A stretch of 37,252 bases of DNA from assembly GCA_041913505.1 (NCBI GenBank), contig JAYSFC010000019.1:1-37252 (forward strand), read 5' to 3'. Every line of letters begins with the position of its first letter. Position 1 is the stretch's first letter. The position numbers were made by a program, and so were the translations under genes. A model generated the notes under the pieces. That model searched no databases. It saw nothing but the letters and a program-made list of their open reading frames with translations, and was not told the origin of the DNA. This document shows positions 34,695 to 37,252 of the stretch, piece after piece. This DNA is from JAYSFC01 sp041913505. GTDB lineage: Bacteria; Pseudomonadota; Gammaproteobacteria; Burkholderiales; Burkholderiaceae_C.

Positions 34695-35900
34695 TCAGGC
34701 CAGCTTGCAGCCGGTCTGGTCGGGCGGCAGGAAGGACTTGCCGGAGCTCACCACGTCCACGTAGTCGTCCTTGTTCTTCATCTTGGACTTGGCCTTGCCC
34801 TTGAGCAGGTAGTAGTTCTTGAGCACCTGGTGGTCGGCGCGGCGCACCTCCTCCTCGCCCGTGAGGCCCTGGTACTTCATGCCTTCGAGCGCGGCCACCA
34901 CGGCCTTCTGGTCCACGGTGCCGGCCTTGAGGATCGCGTCGATCAGCAGCTTGGTGCAGATGTACGAGCCCGCCAGGCTGTAGTTGGGGTTGGCCTTGTA
35001 CTTGTCGGCCACGCGCTTGACGAGGTCGCGGTTGAGCGGCGTGTCGGCCGTGTGCCAGTACTGCGCGCCAAAGTACACGCCGTCGCACAGGTCGGCGCCC
35101 AGCGACTCGAACTGCTCCAGGCCCGAGGCCCAGGCGATCAGGATGGTCATGTTCTTGTTCATGCCGAAGCTGATGGCCTGGCGCAGCGCGTCGGACGACT
35201 GCGCGCCGAAGTTCAGCAGCAGCAGCACGTCGGGCTTGGCGGCCACGGCGTTGGTGAGGTAGCCGCTGAACTCCTTTTCGGTCAGCGAGTGGTAGCTGTT
35301 GCCCACGTGCTCGATGCCCTTTTCCTTGAAGATGGCCTTGGCGGCCGACAGCAGGCCATCGCCGAACACGTACTGCGGCGTGATGGTGTACCAGCGCTTG
35401 GCCTTCGGGTTGGCCTCGATCAGCGGGCGCACCGTCTGCTCGATGGCGCCGAAGGTGGGCACCGACCAGCGGAACGTGGCGCTGTTGCAGTCCTTGCCCG
35501 TGATCTCGTCGGCGCCTGCCGTGGTGATGAAGATGCCGCCGGCCTTCTCGGCCTCCTTGCCCATGGCCAGCGCCTCGGACGACAGGATGCCGCCCGCGAA
35601 GAAGCGCGCGCCCTGCTGCTGCGCCGACTCCTGCACCTTGCGCACGGCCGTGGCGGGCTTGCCCTCGGTGTCGAGCAGCGTGTAGGCCAGGGGCCGGTCC
35701 AGCGCCTTGCCGTACTGCTCGATGGCGAGCTTCATGCCCAGGTCGGCGAACTTGCCGTTGGCCGCGAACGCGCCCGACATGGGCACAGGGCAGCCGAACT
35801 GGATGGCGTCCTTGGACTGGGCCCAGGCGCCGCGCGCTAGGCCCAGGGAAGCGGGCAGCGCGCCGAGCGCGGAGAGTTGCAGGAGGTGACGACGTTGCAT
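34695..35900 (-). CDS. ABC transporter substrate-binding protein (LivK/Peripla_BP_6 type)
   Basis: A 401-residue periplasmic binding protein. The signal peptide MQRRHLLQLSALGALPASLG, cleaved about residue 27 (AWA before Q), carries a twin-arginine (RRHLL), so Tat export is possible. The mature part has the type I fold: IQFGCPVPMSGAFAANGKFA at the start, GARFFAGGILSSEALAMG, FITTAGADEITGKDCNSATF and YVFGDGLLSAAKAIFKEKG. The C-terminus ends PPDQTGCKLA. GGAG lies 6 bases before ATG 35900. It leads the operon and is divergent from the GntR regulator. The ligand is unknown; neighbours suggest an amide or ureido compound rather than leucine. Confidence 0.92.
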   Translation of the reverse strand: MQRRHLLQLSALGALPASLGLARGAWAQSKDAIQFGCPVPMSGAFAANGKFADLGMKLAIEQYGKALDRPLAYTLLDTEGKPATAVRKVQESAQQQGARFFAGGILSSEALAMGKEAEKAGGIFITTAGADEITGKDCNSATFRWSVPTFGAIEQTVRPLIEANPKAKRWYTITPQYVFGDGLLSAAKAIFKEKGIEHVGNSYHSLTEKEFSGYLTNAVAAKPDVLLLLNFGAQSSDALRQAISFGMNKNMTILIAWASGLEQFESLGADLCDGVYFGAQYWHTADTPLNRDLVKRVADKYKANPNYSLAGSYICTKLLIDAILKAGTVDQKAVVAALEGMKYQGLTGEEEVRRADHQVLKNYYLLKGKAKSKMKNKDDYVDVVSSGKSFLPPDQTGCKLA

Positions 35901-35997
35901 GGGGACTCCGTGGTGGAACTGAGGAACAGGTAGTGGGTGCCGGTCTCAGAGCACGATGCATGCCAATTCACGGACATGCGCGCACGCTCCTTAATTC

Positions 35998-36029
35998 CTA
36001 TTTATAGTGACAAATAGAACAAATATGAT
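35998..36029. promoter_or_regulatory. Face-to-face divergent promoter elements with inverted-repeat operator
   Basis: This AT-rich patch in the 240-base divergent gap has TTTATA (36001-36006), 17 bases, then TATGAT (36024-36029): a -35/-10 pair for the rightward gntR gene. Read leftward the same bases give ATCATA, 17 bases, TATAAA, a pair for the transporter operon. The inverted repeat CTATTT-N8-AAATAG (35998-36017) overlaps both and is a good candidate binding site for the adjacent GntR/FCD regulator. The -35 hexamers are weak in both directions. The rest of the 35901-36140 gap shows nothing else I can support. Confidence 0.5.
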
Positions 36030-36140
36030 GCGTGCAAACCCTAGCGTTCCCAGGGTGCCCGATGGCGGTGCATACTGCACCAGGACAGCAAATGCAGGGG
36101 GCGTCGGCGGTGCCCGGCCGCCCCGGGAAAGAACAGAACA

Positions 36141-37007
36141 ATGGCAACAACCAAGTCCGCTCCCCTGGCGATCAAGCAGCTCAAGCGCTCCGATCTCGTG
36201 GCCCAGGAGATCAAGCGGCTGATCACCGAGAAGAACCTGAGCCCCGGCGATCGCCTGCCACGCGAGAGCGAGCTGCAGGCGCAGTTCCAGGTCAGCAAGG
36301 GCACCATCCGCGAGGCGCTCAAGTCGCTGGAGGTGCAGGGCCTCGTCACCATCTCCACGGGGCCGTCGGGCGGCGGCACCATCGTCGAGGTGCCGCTCGA
36401 CCGCACGCTGCAGTTCATGCAGAACTACCTCTTTTTCAAGGAGGTGACGATCGACGACATCTACACCGTGCGCCAGATGCTCGAGCCCGAACTGGCAGCG
36501 GGCGCGGTGCCACACCTGACCGAGGCCGACTTCGAGGCGCTGGAGCACAGCATCGCCTGCTGCGACCCCACACAGAGCCATGAAGACCTGCTGATCCAGC
36601 GGCGCGAGGACGTGAACTTCCACGACATCCTCGCGGCGGCCAACCCCAACCCGTTCCTGCGCTTCACCTGCGAGCTCATCAACGAGATGATTCGCCAGCT
36701 CATCGTGTTCGCCAACCGCACGCCGCAGACCGAGCACCGGCGCTTCGGCGAGGCCAATGCGCAGTTCCACCGCGCCATCGTGCGGGCCGCGCGCGCGCGC
36801 GACGCTGACAAGGTCCGCGCGCTCATGGAGGAGCACATGCAAGACGCTGCCAGCAGCGTCAAGCGCATGAAGGGCCGCCTGCAGGGGCGCCTGATCCTCG
36901 ATGCGGACACGCTGCGCCGCCCGCGTGCGGCCCCCGCCGCCCCTGCGGCCCCCGTGGTGGCCGCCACCCGGCGCCCGCGTAAGCGCGCCAGTGAGCTCGA
37001 GGGGTGA
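36141..37007 (+). CDS. GntR family transcriptional regulator, FCD (FadR-like) subfamily
   Basis: A 288-residue DNA-binding regulator. The winged helix-turn-helix lies at about 16-86 (DLVAQEIKRLITEKNLSPGD, RLPRESELQAQFQVSKGTIR, EALKSLEVQGLV), followed by an FCD effector domain at about 100-245 with candidate metal or ligand residues in VNFHDILAAANPN and QFHRAIVRAA. The last 35 residues are Ala/Pro-rich and then strongly basic (ATRRPRKRASELEG), beyond the normal domain end. It is divergent from the transporter-amidase operon and most likely represses it until the substrate or a product binds. A GGGAAAG stretch before the ATG is a weak ribosome site. Confidence 0.9.
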   Translation: MATTKSAPLAIKQLKRSDLVAQEIKRLITEKNLSPGDRLPRESELQAQFQVSKGTIREALKSLEVQGLVTISTGPSGGGTIVEVPLDRTLQFMQNYLFFKEVTIDDIYTVRQMLEPELAAGAVPHLTEADFEALEHSIACCDPTQSHEDLLIQRREDVNFHDILAAANPNPFLRFTCELINEMIRQLIVFANRTPQTEHRRFGEANAQFHRAIVRAARARDADKVRALMEEHMQDAASSVKRMKGRLQGRLILDADTLRRPRAAPAAPAAPVVAATRRPRKRASELEG

Positions 37008-37036
37008 CGGGCAGGCCGAAGCCGACCCCGCACAAG

Positions 37037-37073
37037 ACAAAGCCCCTGCGGCCGCAAGGCCCAGGGGCTTTGT
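37037..37073. terminator. Bidirectional GNRA-capped terminator hairpin
   Basis: ACAAAGCCCCTG (37037-37048) pairs with CAGGGGCTTTGT (37062-37073). The loop refolds as GGCC-GCAA-GGCC, a 4-bp inner stem with a GNRA tetraloop, leaving one unpaired C. It lies between the convergent gntR and mmsA stops. The outer AAAG/CTTT supplies a short U-run in both directions. Confidence 0.78.
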
Positions 37074-37097
37074 GCATCAGGCCGTGCCGGCCTGGCG

Positions 37098-37252
37098 TCA
37101 GCGGCTGCTCGGGAAGCTGAACACCGCGCCCTCGCGCACGCCGGCCGAGGGCCAGCGCTGGGTGATGGTCTTGCGCTTGGTATAGAAGCGCACGGCATCC
37201 GGGCCGTAGGCGTGCAGGTCGCCGAACAGGCTGCGCTTCCAGCCGCCGAACG
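37098..37252 (-). CDS. mmsA: Methylmalonate-semialdehyde dehydrogenase (CoA-acylating), 3' end (partial)
   Basis: The window closes inside a leftward gene; 50 full codons plus the stop boundary are visible. The peptide FGGWKRSLFGDLHAYGPDAV, followed by RFYTKRKTITQRWPS and ending in FSFPSSR, fits the C-terminus of MmsA, an aldehyde dehydrogenase that turns methylmalonate or malonate semialdehyde plus CoA into propionyl- or acetyl-CoA in valine and pyrimidine breakdown. The catalytic Cys and NAD-binding parts lie outside the window, so activity cannot be judged. Confidence 0.85.
   Translation of the reverse strand, partial: FGGWKRSLFGDLHAYGPDAVRFYTKRKTITQRWPSAGVREGAVFSFPSSR

Overview
This is a gene-dense, high-GC window of ordinary bacterial chromosome, most likely from the Comamonadaceae (Acidovorax and relatives, Betaproteobacteria). 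The basis is the GC-rich codon use, the gene families present, and several degenerate copies of an intergenic repeat (TTGCTAT...TAGCTAT...AGCGCT type) that I know from that family. Genus is an inference. I saw no tRNA, rRNA, CRISPR array, transposase or phage gene, and no gene-free stretch longer than 300 bases.

Left part (1-9.4 kb): the tail of metW, a lipoprotein glycerophosphodiester phosphodiesterase, a hydroxypyruvate isomerase-like enzyme, a Cache-type chemoreceptor, a membrane diguanylate cyclase, an M20 dipeptidase coupled to an alpha/beta hydrolase, and a convergent MFS transporter.

Middle (9.4-15.2 kb): a co-directional cluster ubiU-ubiV-trhA-like-ubiT-DGC protein-ubiX-ubiD. UbiU, UbiV and UbiT are the O2-independent ubiquinone hydroxylation factors, and UbiX/UbiD form the decarboxylation step of the same pathway. 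A near-consensus FNR/Anr box lies upstream of ubiU exactly 41.5 bp from the start site predicted by a TATGGT -10 element, so the cluster looks anaerobically induced. A TrhA/hemolysin III membrane protein and a cysteine-rich DGC-domain protein are translationally meshed into it, and both are candidates for unrecognised partners. An acyl-CoA dehydrogenase follows, then, on the other strand, a second diguanylate cyclase, rsmE and an amgK-like sugar kinase.

19.8-24.7 kb: the outer-membrane biogenesis and ribosome-maturation run lptD-surA-rsmA, divergent from amgK. 24.7-25.9 kb: a small leftward island with a secreted RNase Sa/barnase-type ribonuclease, its barstar-type inhibitor and an unidentified short ORF, bounded by intrinsic terminators. 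26.0-28.3 kb: the NADP-malic enzyme maeB.

Right part (28.5-37.3 kb): a leftward operon with a LIV-type ABC importer (substrate-binding protein, LivH, LivM, LivG, LivF), a hydantoinase/carbamoylase-family amidase and an M81 (MlrC-like) peptidase, knitted by four-base ATGA overlaps. A GntR/FCD regulator is divergent, and an AT-rich intergenic segment holds an inverted repeat between face-to-face promoter elements. The likely job is import and hydrolysis of an amide-, ureide- or small peptide-like nutrient under control of the GntR protein. The window ends in the 3' end of a methylmalonate-semialdehyde dehydrogenase gene, convergent with the regulator across a GNRA-capped hairpin.
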